A stretch of 64,000 nucleotides of DNA from G965276765 sp965276765 (lineage in GTDB: Bacteria; Actinomycetota; Acidimicrobiia; Acidimicrobiales; Palsa-688): positions 2,604,001 through 2,668,000 of the forward strand of contig OZ255627.1 of the NCBI GenBank assembly GCA_965276765.1, written 5' to 3'. This document shows positions 7,340 through 20,365 of the stretch, in pieces. A program made the translations under genes and the position numbers. Within the stretch, counting starts at the first letter, position 1. The number at the start of each line of letters is the position of its first letter. The notes under the pieces were generated by a model. That model did no database searches, was not told where the DNA came from, and saw only the letters and a program-made list of their open reading frames with translations.

Positions 7340-8197
7340 TCAGGGATCGCCCGGCTGCTGGCGCAGAAACCGCTCGACCTCGTCGGCGAGCCGATCGGGG
7401 TCGGCAGGAAGCGGGGGCGCCGGCTCGCTGTCGTCGGCCGCCTCGAGCTGGGCCACGTAGGCGACGGCGTCTTCGTCGTCGGCAACGCGCTCGCTCACCT
7501 GACGGACGTACTCGTCGGCGGCGACGCGCAACTCGATCGGGTTGAGCCTCGTGCCGAGCAGCCCGGCCGAGCGCTCGAGCAGGGCCAGGGCGGCCTTGGG
7601 CGAAGGGACTTGGTGGACGTAATGGGGGACCGCGGCCCAGAAGCTTGCCGATGCGATGCCGGCGCTTACGAAGGCGTGGTGCAGGACGCCGATGATCCCG
7701 GTCGGCCCCTCGTAGTTGGAACCCACAAGACCGAGCCGCAGCGAGAGCAGCTCGTCGGCGGTCCCGGTCACAGGCACCGGCCTGGTGTGGGCCACGTCGG
7801 CGAGGAGGGCGCCGAGAATGACGGCCATGTCGGCGTGATACGAGCTCACGACCTCGACGACCGCCTCGCAGAAGGTTCGCCACCGCAGCTGCGGTTCGCT
7901 GCCCCGCACGAAGATGACGTCGCGCTCCGTGCCGGGGATGGTGGCCGAGAGGAACTCGACCTCGGGCCACTCGATGGAACGGCTCGACCCTCCTACGAGC
8001 TTGGCCTGCGGTCGTGTGGTCGTGAAGTCGTAGAACTCCTCCGGGTCGATGGAGGCGAACCGCACGGCGTCCCAGGCTCCGGCGAGGTAGCCGAGGGCGA
8101 GGGAGGCGGCGTCGCCCGCGTCGTTCCACCCCTCGAAGGCGATGACGACGAGAGGTCGACGGAGTGCGGGGCGCTGCTCCCAGCGCAGGTGAGGCAT
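7340..8197 (-). CDS. PAC2 family (proteasome assembly chaperone-like) protein
   Basis: A 285-residue protein of the PAC2 superfamily. Family features are an N-terminal RPLVVIAFEGWNDAGDAAS, a DFTTTRPQ segment and a central EGPTGIIGVLHHAF. Actinobacterial PAC2 proteins are soluble and their biochemical role is unclear; the name comes from similarity to eukaryotic proteasome assembly chaperones. ATG 8197 is preferred over the adjacent GTG 8200 because a TAGCGT hexamer (plus strand 8204-8209) lies 6 nt before it, matching the leaderless pattern seen elsewhere here. It forms a two-gene unit with the downstream hypothetical gene. Confidence 0.85.
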   Translation of the reverse strand: MPHLRWEQRPALRRPLVVIAFEGWNDAGDAASLALGYLAGAWDAVRFASIDPEEFYDFTTTRPQAKLVGGSSRSIEWPEVEFLSATIPGTERDVIFVRGSEPQLRWRTFCEAVVEVVSSYHADMAVILGALLADVAHTRPVPVTGTADELLSLRLGLVGSNYEGPTGIIGVLHHAFVSAGIASASFWAAVPHYVHQVPSPKAALALLERSAGLLGTRLNPIELRVAADEYVRQVSERVADDEDAVAYVAQLEAADDSEPAPPLPADPDRLADEVERFLRQQPGDP

Positions 8198-8362
8198 CAC
8201 TCGACGCTACCGCTTCGCCGGATGAAGTCGACCGAAGAAGGTAGGCGAGAGGGGACCGGTGAACAGGGGGGGATACCACCGGCCACGCGCCTCCCGCCCG
8301 GCAAAACCTTACCAACCGGGGCGCCCGGAGCGGCGGACGAATGCTCGGTCACAGCCACCCCG

Positions 8363-8368
8363 TACCCT
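8363..8368 (+). promoter_or_regulatory. -10 hexamer TACCCT for leaderless lhr transcript
   Basis: TACCCT ends 7 nt before the GTG of lhr. The same 16-base arrangement (TACCCTTG, then six mostly different bases, then GTG) precedes the GNAT gene at 13961-13976. Transcription would start at or within 1-2 nt of the start codon. Confidence 0.5.
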
Positions 8369-8375
8369 TGGCATC

Positions 8376-13037
<4,662 letters not shown>

Positions 13038-13069
13038 GGGCGCCGGAGTCGTCGGTCGCCGTGTCGGCG

Positions 13070-13127
13070 ACACTTTCTTTGCCCACCTTGCCGGGGTGAG
13101 TCCGTAAACGTGGGCAAAGAAAGGTGT
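13070..13127 (+). repeat. Near-perfect hairpin between lhr and nei
   Basis: ACACTTTCTTTGCCCAC (13070-13086) pairs with GTGGGCAAAGAAAGGTGT (13110-13127) with one bulged base; the loop is about 23 nt. The T-rich arm is on the left, the reverse of a classic terminator. It could attenuate or stabilise transcript ends. Confidence 0.7.
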
Positions 13128-13152
13128 CTTTCGAAGCGCGGGAACCGCAACG

Positions 13153-13980
13153 GTGCCTGAGGGCGACACCATCTTCCGCACGGCGACATCTCTGCACCGG
13201 TGGCTCGGCGGGCGGGAGGTGACCGCAGCCAGCTCGGGGCGCGACGTCGTCGACGTCACCCGCGTCGTCGGCTCGACCGTCGACGGGGTCGACGCCAAGG
13301 GCAAGCACCTCCTCATGCGGTTCTCCTCCGGTCTCGTGCTTCACACCCACATGCGCATGAGCGGCTCGTGGCACGTGTACCCGGCCGGCGAGCGCTGGAG
13401 CCGGCCCGCCCGCCAGGCCCGCCTGGTGATCGAGACCGGCAGCCGGCTGGCGGTCTGCTTCAACGCCCCGGTGATCGAGCTGCTCGCCGGCGACGCCGTA
13501 CGTGCTCACGGCTCGTTGCGCCGGCTCGGCCCCGACGTGCTGCGCCCTGCGGACCTCGACCTCGGCGAGATCGTCACGAGGGCGACGGCCAGGGCGGCGG
13601 CGTCGCCGACGGTCGGAGAGCTGCTCCTCGACCAGCAGGTCGTGTCGGGCATCGGCAACATCTACCGCTGCGAGTCGCTCTTCCTCTGCGGCGCCAACCC
13701 CCGGCTGGCGTCCGCCTCCCTCGACCCCGAGCTCGTCGGGCGGCTGGTCGACACGGCGTCGCGCCTGATGGGCGCCAACGCCGCCACCTCAGCGTTCGAC
13801 CGGTCCTTCGACGGCGGGAGGGACCGGCCATGGGTGTACGGCCGGCGGGGCCGGCCGTGCCGCCGATGCGGGACGCTCGTGCAGCGAGATCTGCTCGGCC
13901 GTCAGGCCAGGTCGGTGTACTGGTGCCCGACGTGCCAGCCCCTCCCCCCACGGCCGGGCGTACCCTTGCCGCCGTGTTGA
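13153..13980 (+). CDS. nei: DNA glycosylase/AP lyase of Fpg/Nei family (Nei2-like)
   Basis: Base-excision repair enzyme of 275 residues that removes oxidised bases and cleaves the abasic site. After Met removal the N-terminus is PEGDT, whose Pro is the Schiff-base nucleophile and Glu the general acid; PEGD followed by T/S is typical of the endonuclease VIII branch. The H2TH region contains QQVVSGIGNIYRCE. A zinc finger of type C-x2-C-x16-C-x2-C is present as CRRCGT…WCPTC near the C-terminus. GTG 13153 begins the conserved N-terminus. The end overlaps the start of the GNAT gene by 7 bp. Confidence 0.92.
   Translation: MPEGDTIFRTATSLHRWLGGREVTAASSGRDVVDVTRVVGSTVDGVDAKGKHLLMRFSSGLVLHTHMRMSGSWHVYPAGERWSRPARQARLVIETGSRLAVCFNAPVIELLAGDAVRAHGSLRRLGPDVLRPADLDLGEIVTRATARAAASPTVGELLLDQQVVSGIGNIYRCESLFLCGANPRLASASLDPELVGRLVDTASRLMGANAATSAFDRSFDGGRDRPWVYGRRGRPCRRCGTLVQRDLLGRQARSVYWCPTCQPLPPRPGVPLPPC
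13961..13966 (+). promoter_or_regulatory. -10 hexamer TACCCT for GNAT gene
   Basis: The hexamer lies within the 3' end of nei and ends 7 nt before GTG 13974, giving a leaderless transcript independent of nei. Confidence 0.45.
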
Positions 13981-14417
13981 ACGTCTCCGAAGCCACCGCC
14001 GTCGACGACGAGCTGGTCGAAGCGGTGGGCAGGCTCCTCCCCCAGCTGTCGCGCTCGGCACCGGCCCCGAGTCGTGGTGAGCTGGACGAGATCGTGAGCT
14101 CGCCGGCCACGCGCCTCCTCGTCGCCAGGGTCGACGCCGGCGGGCCCGTGGTCGGGATGCTGACCCTTGCCGTCTTCCGGATCCCGTCAGGGGTCCGGGC
14201 GTGGATCGAGGACGTCGTCGTCGACGACGCCGCCCGCGGCCAGGGGGCGGCTGACGCCCTCAGCCGAGCCGCGCTCGACGTCGCCCGGAATGCCGGCGCG
14301 CGGACCGTGGAGCTGACGTCCCGCCCGGCCCGGGATGCGGCCAACCGGCTCTACCTGCGCATCGGATTCGTGATCAGGGAGACCAACGTGTATCGCATCG
14401 ACCTCGCCGAGCGGTGA
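13974..14417 (+). CDS. GNAT family N-acetyltransferase
   Basis: A 147-residue acyltransferase. The acetyl-CoA pyrophosphate loop appears as VDDAARGQGAADALSRAALD, slightly changed from the usual R/Q-x-x-G-x-G/A pattern but with Arg, Gln and Gly in place. The C-terminal SRPARDAANRLYLRIGF is the standard GNAT motif B. Substrate unknown. The GTG start overlaps the end of nei and has its own -10-like box, so it may be transcribed separately. Confidence 0.85.
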   Translation: MLNVSEATAVDDELVEAVGRLLPQLSRSAPAPSRGELDEIVSSPATRLLVARVDAGGPVVGMLTLAVFRIPSGVRAWIEDVVVDDAARGQGAADALSRAALDVARNAGARTVELTSRPARDAANRLYLRIGFVIRETNVYRIDLAER

Positions 14418-14419
14418 GG

Positions 14420-14451
14420 TTCGGGGCGGTCCGGGGCGGTTCGGGGCGGTC
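14420..14451 (+). repeat. Three 10-bp tandem units
   Basis: TCGGGGCGGT and CCGGGGCGGT alternate three times immediately after the GNAT stop. No hairpin is evident. Confidence 0.6.
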
Positions 14452-14509
14452 CAGCGGGGTCGCCCCCGTTCCGATCCCGACGCCGGCGGGCTGCTGGTAA
14501 CTTCCGCCG

Positions 14510-15961
14510 GTGCTCCCCACTCCCCTCGACTCGGTCACCGTCGACGAGCTCGTCGACGCGCTCGATGCCGGCGACTGGACGAGCCGGTCGCTCGTCGAAG
14601 CCCACCTCGAGCGCATCGACAGGATCGACCCGGCGTTCGGCTCCATTCGCTGCGTGGCGCCCGACGCCATCGACCAGGCGGACGCGAGCGACGCCATCCG
14701 GCGCGCTACCGGCCCCCGGAGTCGGCTGGAGGGCATCCCGGTGCTCATCAAGGACAACATCGACGTCGCCGGCCTGCCGACGACGGCCGGCGCCCTCGCC
14801 CTCGAGCATTCGGTCCCCTCGTCTGACGCCCACCTGGTGACCCGGCTGCGTGAGGCGGGCGCAATCATCCTGGGCAAGACCAACCTCTCCGAGCTCGCCA
14901 ACTTCCTCACCGACGCCATGCCGTCGGGGTATTCGTCTCTCGGTGGTCAGGTCCTCAACCCCTACGACACGGCGCTCACCCCGAGCGGATCAAGCAGCGG
15001 GTCAGGGGCCGCGGTGGCCCTCGGTCTCGCGCCCCTCGCCGTCGGCACCGAGACGGACGGGTCGATCACCAGTCCGGCCGAGCATCAGAGCCTCGTCGGC
15101 CTCAAGCCCACCATCGGTCTCGTGAGCAGGACAGGGATCCTGCCGGTTGCCGCCAGCCAGGACACGGCCGGACCGATGGCGCGGACGGTCGCCGACGCCG
15201 CCGCCCTGCTCGCCGTCATCGCCGGCGCCGACCCCGACGACCCCGTCACCGCCGGCGCCGCACCGCTCGCCCACTTCGGCGGTCCCGCCACCCTGAGCGG
15301 TGTCCGCATCGGCACGGTCGGGCCGACCCCGCCGCCGGCAGCCCCGACCGACCCCGAGCGGCTGGTCTGCTACGCGGCGGCCCTGGACAGCCTGCGCTCG
15401 ACGGGCGCCGAGATCGTCGATGTCGTGCTCCCCGCCGTCGATCGTCGGGACGAGCTCACGGTGCTCCATTACGAGTTTGCTCTTGGCGTCGACCGCTACC
15501 TGTCGACCGCAGGGGCCGGGGCGGCGGTGCGCTCGCTCGCCGAGCTCAAGGCCTGGAATCTCGTCCACGCCGGCCAGGCCCTGAAGTTCGGGCAGGCCCA
15601 CGTCGACGCAGCGGTGGCGGTCGATCATGACCTCGAGCGCGCTGCCTACACCGAGGTGAGGGATCGCGACCTGAGGGCGGCGACCGCCGGGCTTGGCGGT
15701 GCGCTCGGCGAGCGGCTGGAGGCGCTCGTCTTCCCCGGTGTCGACGGTTGCGGCTGGGCGGCACGGTCCGGCTGGCCGAGCGTCGTCGTGCCCGCCGGCT
15801 ACACCGCCGCCGGTCGCCGTCCCGTGGGCATGCTGCTCGTGTCGCGTCCGGGGACCGACGCCCGGCTCCTCTCGCTGGCTCACGCCTTCGAGCTCGCCCA
15901 CCCGGTCCGGCGCCCGCCATCGGAGATCAACCCCGCTGCCTTCCGGCGCTGCGGGGTCTGA
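14510..15961 (+). CDS. Amidase signature enzyme
   Basis: An amidase-signature hydrolase of 483 residues. The Ser-cisSer-Lys triad is visible: Lys in IPVLIKDNIDVAG, the Gly/Ser-rich PSGSSSGSGAA segment with the cis-Ser, and the nucleophilic Ser in GTETDGSITSPA (canonical GTDTGGSIRIPA). The enzyme hydrolyses amides to acids; the substrate is not predictable. It is not obviously GatA, since no gatB or gatC is nearby and the C-terminus differs. The GTG start lies 6 nt after a TAACTT hexamer (14498-14503), again the leaderless arrangement. Confidence 0.9.
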   Translation: MLPTPLDSVTVDELVDALDAGDWTSRSLVEAHLERIDRIDPAFGSIRCVAPDAIDQADASDAIRRATGPRSRLEGIPVLIKDNIDVAGLPTTAGALALEHSVPSSDAHLVTRLREAGAIILGKTNLSELANFLTDAMPSGYSSLGGQVLNPYDTALTPSGSSSGSGAAVALGLAPLAVGTETDGSITSPAEHQSLVGLKPTIGLVSRTGILPVAASQDTAGPMARTVADAAALLAVIAGADPDDPVTAGAAPLAHFGGPATLSGVRIGTVGPTPPPAAPTDPERLVCYAAALDSLRSTGAEIVDVVLPAVDRRDELTVLHYEFALGVDRYLSTAGAGAAVRSLAELKAWNLVHAGQALKFGQAHVDAAVAVDHDLERAAYTEVRDRDLRAATAGLGGALGERLEALVFPGVDGCGWAARSGWPSVVVPAGYTAAGRRPVGMLLVSRPGTDARLLSLAHAFELAHPVRRPPSEINPAAFRRCGV

Positions 15962-16003
15962 GCGTTTACGTCGGCCGGTGGCGCGGGACCCTACTGTCGG
16001 GCG

Positions 16004-16399
16004 ATGACGCTCGCCGACGAGAAGTACATCCTGGTTACGACCTTTCGCCGCAACGGAACACCGGTGGCCACGCCGACGTGGGTCGTGGCGCTCGAGGCCG
16101 GCACGATCGGGTTCTGGACCAGCTCGGGCTCGGGCAAGGCCAAGCGGTTGCGCCACACCGCGAGGGTGACGGTGCAGCCATGCGACGCCCGGGGACGGGT
16201 CAAGGGGGGTTCGACGGCGGTCGATGCCACGGCGCAGGTGGTCACCGGCGCCGGCCTCGACGCGATCCGACATGCCGTCGTCGCCAAGTACGGCGTCGTC
16301 ACCAAGATCACCAAGCTCCTCGGCACCCTCGGCGGGATCGTCAAGGGCAAGCGCATCCCCTACGGCGACTGCGGCGTGGTCATCACCCTTGCGGCCTGA
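16004..16399 (+). CDS. PPOX-class (F420- or flavin-dependent) oxidoreductase fold protein
   Basis: A 131-residue split-barrel protein of the pyridoxamine-phosphate-oxidase-like class. It begins with LADEKYILVTTFRRNGTPVATPTWV, which matches the actinobacterial PPOX F420-type subgroup, and includes the SGSGKAKRLRHTARV cofactor-phosphate-binding segment. These proteins bind F420 or FMN and reduce small molecules; the actual substrate is unknown. ATG 16004 is 6 nt after TACTGT (15992-15997). The next gene is convergent. Confidence 0.85.
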   Translation: MTLADEKYILVTTFRRNGTPVATPTWVVALEAGTIGFWTSSGSGKAKRLRHTARVTVQPCDARGRVKGGSTAVDATAQVVTGAGLDAIRHAVVAKYGVVTKITKLLGTLGGIVKGKRIPYGDCGVVITLAA

Positions 16400-16462
16400 G
16401 CCCGGCGCCCGGGTTTCGAGCGCAGAGAAGCAGAGAAGACGGCGTGAAGGGTCCTGCGCCGT

Positions 16463-16759
16463 TCAGGTGTCGGGACCGAGCTCCTCGACCTCGAGGAGGG
16501 TGAACCCGTCGATGATGGTGCGGAGCACGTGCTGGGCGACGCGAGGGTCGAGGCCGTTGGCGACGGCGGTGTCGGCGATGGCGGCGATCATCTCGTCCTC
16601 ACGCCGGCGGTCCACCACGCCGAGATGCCGCTCCCGTTTGTAGGTGATGACGCCCTCGACCAGGCGCTGTCGCTCGGCGAGGAGGGCGACGAGGCGACGA
16701 TCGACGTCGTCGATGCCTTTACGGATGGCGGGAAGGTCGATGGGTCCTGTCGGGTCCAC
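16463..16759 (-). CDS. Chorismate mutase, AroQ type
   Basis: A 98-residue all-helical chorismate mutase that converts chorismate to prephenate for Phe/Tyr synthesis. The active-site residues of the E. coli enzyme align with an offset of +2: Arg13, Arg30, Lys41, Asp50, Arg53 and Glu54 here. The start is GTG 16759, with a weak CAAGAT 6 nt upstream. No signal peptide is present, so it is cytosolic rather than a secreted variant. It is divergent from citrate synthase. Confidence 0.88.
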   Translation of the reverse strand: MDPTGPIDLPAIRKGIDDVDRRLVALLAERQRLVEGVITYKRERHLGVVDRRREDEMIAAIADTAVANGLDPRVAQHVLRTIIDGFTLLEVEELGPDT

Positions 16760-16855
16760 GGCCCGATCTTGCCCGATTTTGGCCCCGGTGCGCAGGCGTC
16801 GCCCGGTGAGAGCCCTGGCGCATGGCCGCCCGGGTGGACTCGACGGGTGCGTGGG

Positions 16856-16861
16856 TACGAT
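16856..16861 (+). promoter_or_regulatory. -10 hexamer TACGAT for citrate synthase
   Basis: TACGAT preceded by TGG-rich sequence lies about 60 nt before the gltA start. A TGGACT at 16835-16840 could be a weak -35. The resulting mRNA would have a leader of roughly 55 nt that includes a good Shine-Dalgarno motif, unlike the leaderless genes nearby. Confidence 0.45.
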
Positions 16862-16921
16862 GATCGAGAAGACACGTCCGAGAAGGCATCACCCACCCAT
16901 TCCCGTCAACGAGGGGGCACA

Positions 16922-18190
16922 GTGGCCGAGTCCATCACCGTTACCGACAACCGCACCGGTGAAGCGGTCGAGATCCCGATCCATGACGGCGGCATCTCCG
17001 CCGACGAGATGCGCAAGCTGCTGCCTGGCATCTGGTTCAACGACCCGTCGTTCATGACCACGGCCCTCGGCTCGAGCGCAGTGACCTACCTCGACGGCGA
17101 GGCCGGCATCCTGCGCTACCGCGGCTACCCCATCGAGCAGCTGGCCGAGCATTCCACCTACCTGGAGGTCGCCTACCTCCTCGTGCACGGCGAGCTCCCG
17201 ACGCCCGCCCAGCTCGGGACGTGGACCCACGACGTCACCAACCACACCTACCTCCACGAGAACTTCCGCAAGCGGTTCCTCGACGGGTTCCACTACGACG
17301 CCCACCCGATGGGGATGCTGATCTCGGGGATGGCCGCCCTCTCCACCTTCTATCCCGAGGCCAAGGACATCAGCGATCCCGAGGTGCGGCGCCGCCAGAT
17401 CGTGCGCATGATCGCCAAGGTGCCGACGCTCGCCGCGGCCTGCCACCGCTTCAGCGTCGGGATGCCCTTCGTCTACCCGGACAACGCGCTCGGTTTCGCC
17501 GAAAACTTCCTCTCGATGATGTGGCGGGTCGCCGAGCCCCGATACGAGCCCAATCCCGTCCTGGCCCGCGCCCTCGATGTGCTGTTCATCCTGCACGCCG
17601 ACCACGAGCAAAACTGCGGGACCCTGGCCATGCGCACCGTGGGTTCATCCCACGCCGACCCGTACCTGGCTGCCGCTGCGGCGGCAGCGGCCTTGGCCGG
17701 TCCCCTCCACGGCGGCGCCAACGAGGCGGTGCTGCGGATGCTCACCTCCATCGGGTCAATCGACAACGTCGATGCCTTCATCGCCGACGTCAAGGCGGGC
17801 AAGGGCAAGCTGCAGGGCTTCGGTCACCGCGTCTACAAGAACTACGACCCCCGGGCCAAGATCATCAAGAAGACGGCCGACGAGGTCTTCGATGTGACCG
17901 GCAAGAACCCGCTGCTCGACATCGCCCTCAAGCTGGAGGACGTCGCCCTCTCCGACGACTATTTCATCTCGCGCAAGCTGTATCCCAACGTCGACTTCTA
18001 CTCCGGCCTGATCTACCAGGCGATGGGGTTCCCGACCGAGATGTTCACCGTGCTCTTCGCCATTCCCCGCGTGTCGGGTTGGGTGACCCACTGGCAGGAA
18101 CTGCTCGAGCAGGACGCCAAGATCTACCGGCCCCGGCAGCTCTACATCGGCCCCGACGAGCGGCAGTACGTGCCGATAACCTCCCGCTGA
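16922..18190 (+). CDS. gltA: Citrate synthase
   Basis: TCA-cycle entry enzyme of 422 residues, condensing oxaloacetate and acetyl-CoA. The catalytic His-His-Asp set is visible in LHADHEQNCGT (first His region), GPLHGGANE (second His) and NVDFYSG (Asp), along with the FGHRVYK substrate-binding segment. The length and N-terminal beta domain are those of the type II, GltA-like enzymes. GTG 16922 is supported by the purine-rich GAGGGGG about 5 nt upstream. The gene stands alone, divergent from chorismate mutase. Confidence 0.96.
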   Translation: MAESITVTDNRTGEAVEIPIHDGGISADEMRKLLPGIWFNDPSFMTTALGSSAVTYLDGEAGILRYRGYPIEQLAEHSTYLEVAYLLVHGELPTPAQLGTWTHDVTNHTYLHENFRKRFLDGFHYDAHPMGMLISGMAALSTFYPEAKDISDPEVRRRQIVRMIAKVPTLAAACHRFSVGMPFVYPDNALGFAENFLSMMWRVAEPRYEPNPVLARALDVLFILHADHEQNCGTLAMRTVGSSHADPYLAAAAAAAALAGPLHGGANEAVLRMLTSIGSIDNVDAFIADVKAGKGKLQGFGHRVYKNYDPRAKIIKKTADEVFDVTGKNPLLDIALKLEDVALSDDYFISRKLYPNVDFYSGLIYQAMGFPTEMFTVLFAIPRVSGWVTHWQELLEQDAKIYRPRQLYIGPDERQYVPITSR

Positions 18191-18252
18191 AGCGGCCGCT
18201 CGGTTCCCCCCACCCGAAACCGGCCCGATGAGGACTGCGCCGAAACGTCAGG

Positions 18253-18258
18253 TAGCTT
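18253..18258 (+). promoter_or_regulatory. -10 hexamer TAGCTT for gtrA-like gene
   Basis: The hexamer lies 8 nt before ATG 18267, consistent with a leaderless transcript. It supports the internal ATG as the start rather than GTG-like codons further upstream. Confidence 0.4.
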
Positions 18259-18266
18259 GGCTAACC

Positions 18267-18866
18267 ATGCCGAGGACGCGGACGGATGTGATGGCCAAGG
18301 TGCGGTCCCCCGAGGGGCGCAAGCTGCTCAAGTACTCGGCCGTCTCGGTCATCTCCATCATTGTCAGCGTCTGCTTCCTCGTGCTCTTCGACGGCGTCTT
18401 CCGCTGGGGGGCGGTGGTCTCGAGCACCCTCGCCACGGCCATTGCCACCGTGCCTTCCTACGAGCTCAATCGGAAGTGGGCATGGGGGAAGCACGGCAAG
18501 AGCCACCTCGGGCGCGAGGTACTGCCGTTCTGGGTCCTTGCCTTCATCGGGTGGGCGGTTTCGACCTACTCGGTGAAGCTCACCGAGAATGCGCTCAAGG
18601 GCTCCTCACTTGCCCATATCGAGCGGACGGGCGTGGTCGCTCTGGTGTACATCGGGGCCTTCGGGGTGCTGTGGATCGCCAAGTTCATCATCTTCAACAA
18701 GGTGCTCTTCGTCCATCACCCCGCGACGGCGGCGGTCGGAGCGACGGCGGCGGGAGGGGCGACGACGACCACGGCCAGGGCGCCGGGGCCGGCCACGAAC
18801 ACTCGGGGGCAGGCCGGAGCGACGGGCGGAGAGCCGACGGGCCGGGTCGACGCCGTCACGGGCTGA
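18267..18866 (+). CDS. GtrA-like membrane protein
   Basis: A 199-residue protein with four predicted membrane segments and the GtrA hallmark VPSYELNRKWAWG between the second and third. GtrA-family proteins are thought to help move undecaprenyl-linked sugars across the membrane and often partner a GT2 enzyme lacking membrane helices. A GT2 gene lies 0.6 kb downstream on the other strand. The last 50 residues are a Thr/Ala/Gly-rich low-complexity tail. Start ATG 18267 is set by the promoter-like box. A second GtrA is at 57962. Confidence 0.87.
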   Translation: MPRTRTDVMAKVRSPEGRKLLKYSAVSVISIIVSVCFLVLFDGVFRWGAVVSSTLATAIATVPSYELNRKWAWGKHGKSHLGREVLPFWVLAFIGWAVSTYSVKLTENALKGSSLAHIERTGVVALVYIGAFGVLWIAKFIIFNKVLFVHHPATAAVGATAAGGATTTTARAPGPATNTRGQAGATGGEPTGRVDAVTG

Positions 18867-18903
18867 GACGGCCCAACGAAGGCCGCTCGGCCGGAGCAGG
18901 TTG

Positions 18904-19551
18904 ATGGACGAGGCGACCCTTGCGGTGGCCAGGGGGGCCAAAGGGTTCATGCCCGACGACGAGGGGCTCGCCCTGCATCGCATCGGGGTCAAGGCGGCGG
19001 CGAGTGGCCTCGGTCCCATCCTGGAGATCGGCACCTACTGCGCCAAGTCGGCGGTGTATCTGGGCTCGGCGGCCGCTCCCCCCGGCGTGGTCGTCTTCAG
19101 CATCGACCACCACCGCGGGTCGGAGGAGAACCAGGCCGGGTGGGACCACCACGACGAGGACGTCGTCGACCCGGCCAGCGGGCGGATGGACACGCTGCCG
19201 TGGGCCCGGCGCACCATCGAGGCGGCCGGACTCCAATCCACGGTCGTCCTGATCGTCGGGTCGTCGACGACCGTGGCCGGCGGGTGGAGGACACCGCTTT
19301 CGCTGCTTTTCATCGACGGCGGCCACGGCCGGGACGTGGCGTGGGCCGACTACAGCTGCTGGTCGTCCAAGGTCGCCCCCGGCGGCTGGCTCGCCATTCA
19401 CGACGTCTTTCCCGACCCGGCCGACGGCGGACGCCCTCCCTACGAGATCTACCTCGACGCCCTCAACTCCGGTGGGTGGAGCGAAGACGCCCCGGCCGGC
19501 TGCGGGAGCCTTCGGGTGCTGCGGCGGATTCCCGCCACATCCTCAGCCTGA
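18904..19551 (+). CDS. Class I SAM-dependent methyltransferase
   Basis: A 215-residue methyltransferase. SAM-binding motif I is ILEIGTYCAKSAVYLG, motif II is VVFSIDHHRGSEE, and a later LLFIDGGHGRDVAWAD resembles the metal- or substrate-binding segment of the O-methyltransferase/Methyltransf_24 group. It probably modifies a sugar or lipid, given the glycosyltransferase neighbours. It starts 37 nt after gtrA. The last 89 bp overlap the 3' end of the convergent GT2 gene. Confidence 0.8.
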   Translation: MDEATLAVARGAKGFMPDDEGLALHRIGVKAAASGLGPILEIGTYCAKSAVYLGSAAAPPGVVVFSIDHHRGSEENQAGWDHHDEDVVDPASGRMDTLPWARRTIEAAGLQSTVVLIVGSSTTVAGGWRTPLSLLFIDGGHGRDVAWADYSCWSSKVAPGGWLAIHDVFPDPADGGRPPYEIYLDALNSGGWSEDAPAGCGSLRVLRRIPATSSA

Positions 19552-20263
19552 GGCGCCCGAGACCCACGAGGGTGCGGGGGATCCGACCGGCGATACCGGT
19601 GCGGGGTGGGCGCTGCTCGGCCACGCGAACCGGGACCTCGACGACGTTGCGCCCGTCGCGCTCGGCCCGCAGGATCAACTCGGTGTCGAAGATGTCGGCG
19701 CCGCTGCGACACGACGCCACCAGGTCGACCATCGACGCCTTGCGCAGCAGCTTTATGCCATGGGTGTCGGTGGCTTGCAGCCCGAAGCCGTGGCGCAGCA
19801 GCGCAGAGAACACGCCGGTCACCAGGCGCCGGGCCAGCGGGCGGCCATCGTCGGCGCCCGGGCTGCGCTTGGAACCGATGACGATGTCGGCGTCGTGGTC
19901 GTCGGCCAGGAGCAGGGCCCGGTCGAGGAAGCCGAGGTCGATGAGGTCGACGTCGAAGTTGACCACGAGCCGACTGTCCGAGGCGAGAAATCCGGCCCGC
20001 AGGGCCCGGCCGTAGTCGGGCGTCGGGAGGGTGAGAAAGCGCACCTCGTCGTGGCGACACGCCAGTTCCCTGGCCACGTCGAGCGTGCGGTCGGTTGAAC
20101 CGTTCTCGCAGATCACGACCTCGAAGTCGATGCTGCGATCCCGAAGCCCGGAGATCAACCGCTCCACCGCTTCGACGAGGTAATTCTCCTCGTTGTGGGC
20201 GGGCGCAACGACGCTGATATCGGGCGCGTCGTGGCCCTCGGCGGGGATGCTTCGGGCCTCCAT
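19463..20263 (-). CDS. Family 2 glycosyltransferase
   Basis: A 266-residue GT-A fold enzyme. The N-terminus DISVVAPAHNEEN is followed by VVICENGSTDRT and the DxD-type metal site FDVDLIDL. No membrane segments follow, so it resembles polyprenyl-phosphate sugar transferases that rely on a GtrA partner. Start ATG 20263; a TAGCGT hexamer (plus 20274-20279) lies 10 nt upstream. The extended Arg-rich C-terminus overlaps the convergent methyltransferase by 89 bp, so a sequencing frameshift near the end cannot be excluded. Confidence 0.85.
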   Translation of the reverse strand: MEARSIPAEGHDAPDISVVAPAHNEENYLVEAVERLISGLRDRSIDFEVVICENGSTDRTLDVARELACRHDEVRFLTLPTPDYGRALRAGFLASDSRLVVNFDVDLIDLGFLDRALLLADDHDADIVIGSKRSPGADDGRPLARRLVTGVFSALLRHGFGLQATDTHGIKLLRKASMVDLVASCRSGADIFDTELILRAERDGRNVVEVPVRVAEQRPPRTGIAGRIPRTLVGLGRLRLRMWRESAAAPEGSRSRPGRLRSTHRS

Positions 20264-20365
20264 GACCTGTTCTACGCTAGTCAGCGACGCCCGGATGACC
20301 GGGTCGGGACGCCGGGCGGCCTCGGCTTGACCGCCGGCGCACCCCCCGACCACAGTTTGTTCCTC

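Noticed and set aside
8259..8375. N-terminal extension of Lhr from 8259
   Set aside because: The extra 39 residues are not Lhr-like and precede a promoter-like box that sets the start at 8376.
15002..16273. 423-codon minus-strand open frame opposite the amidase
   Set aside because: Its length reflects high GC only; the plus-strand amidase has a full catalytic triad.
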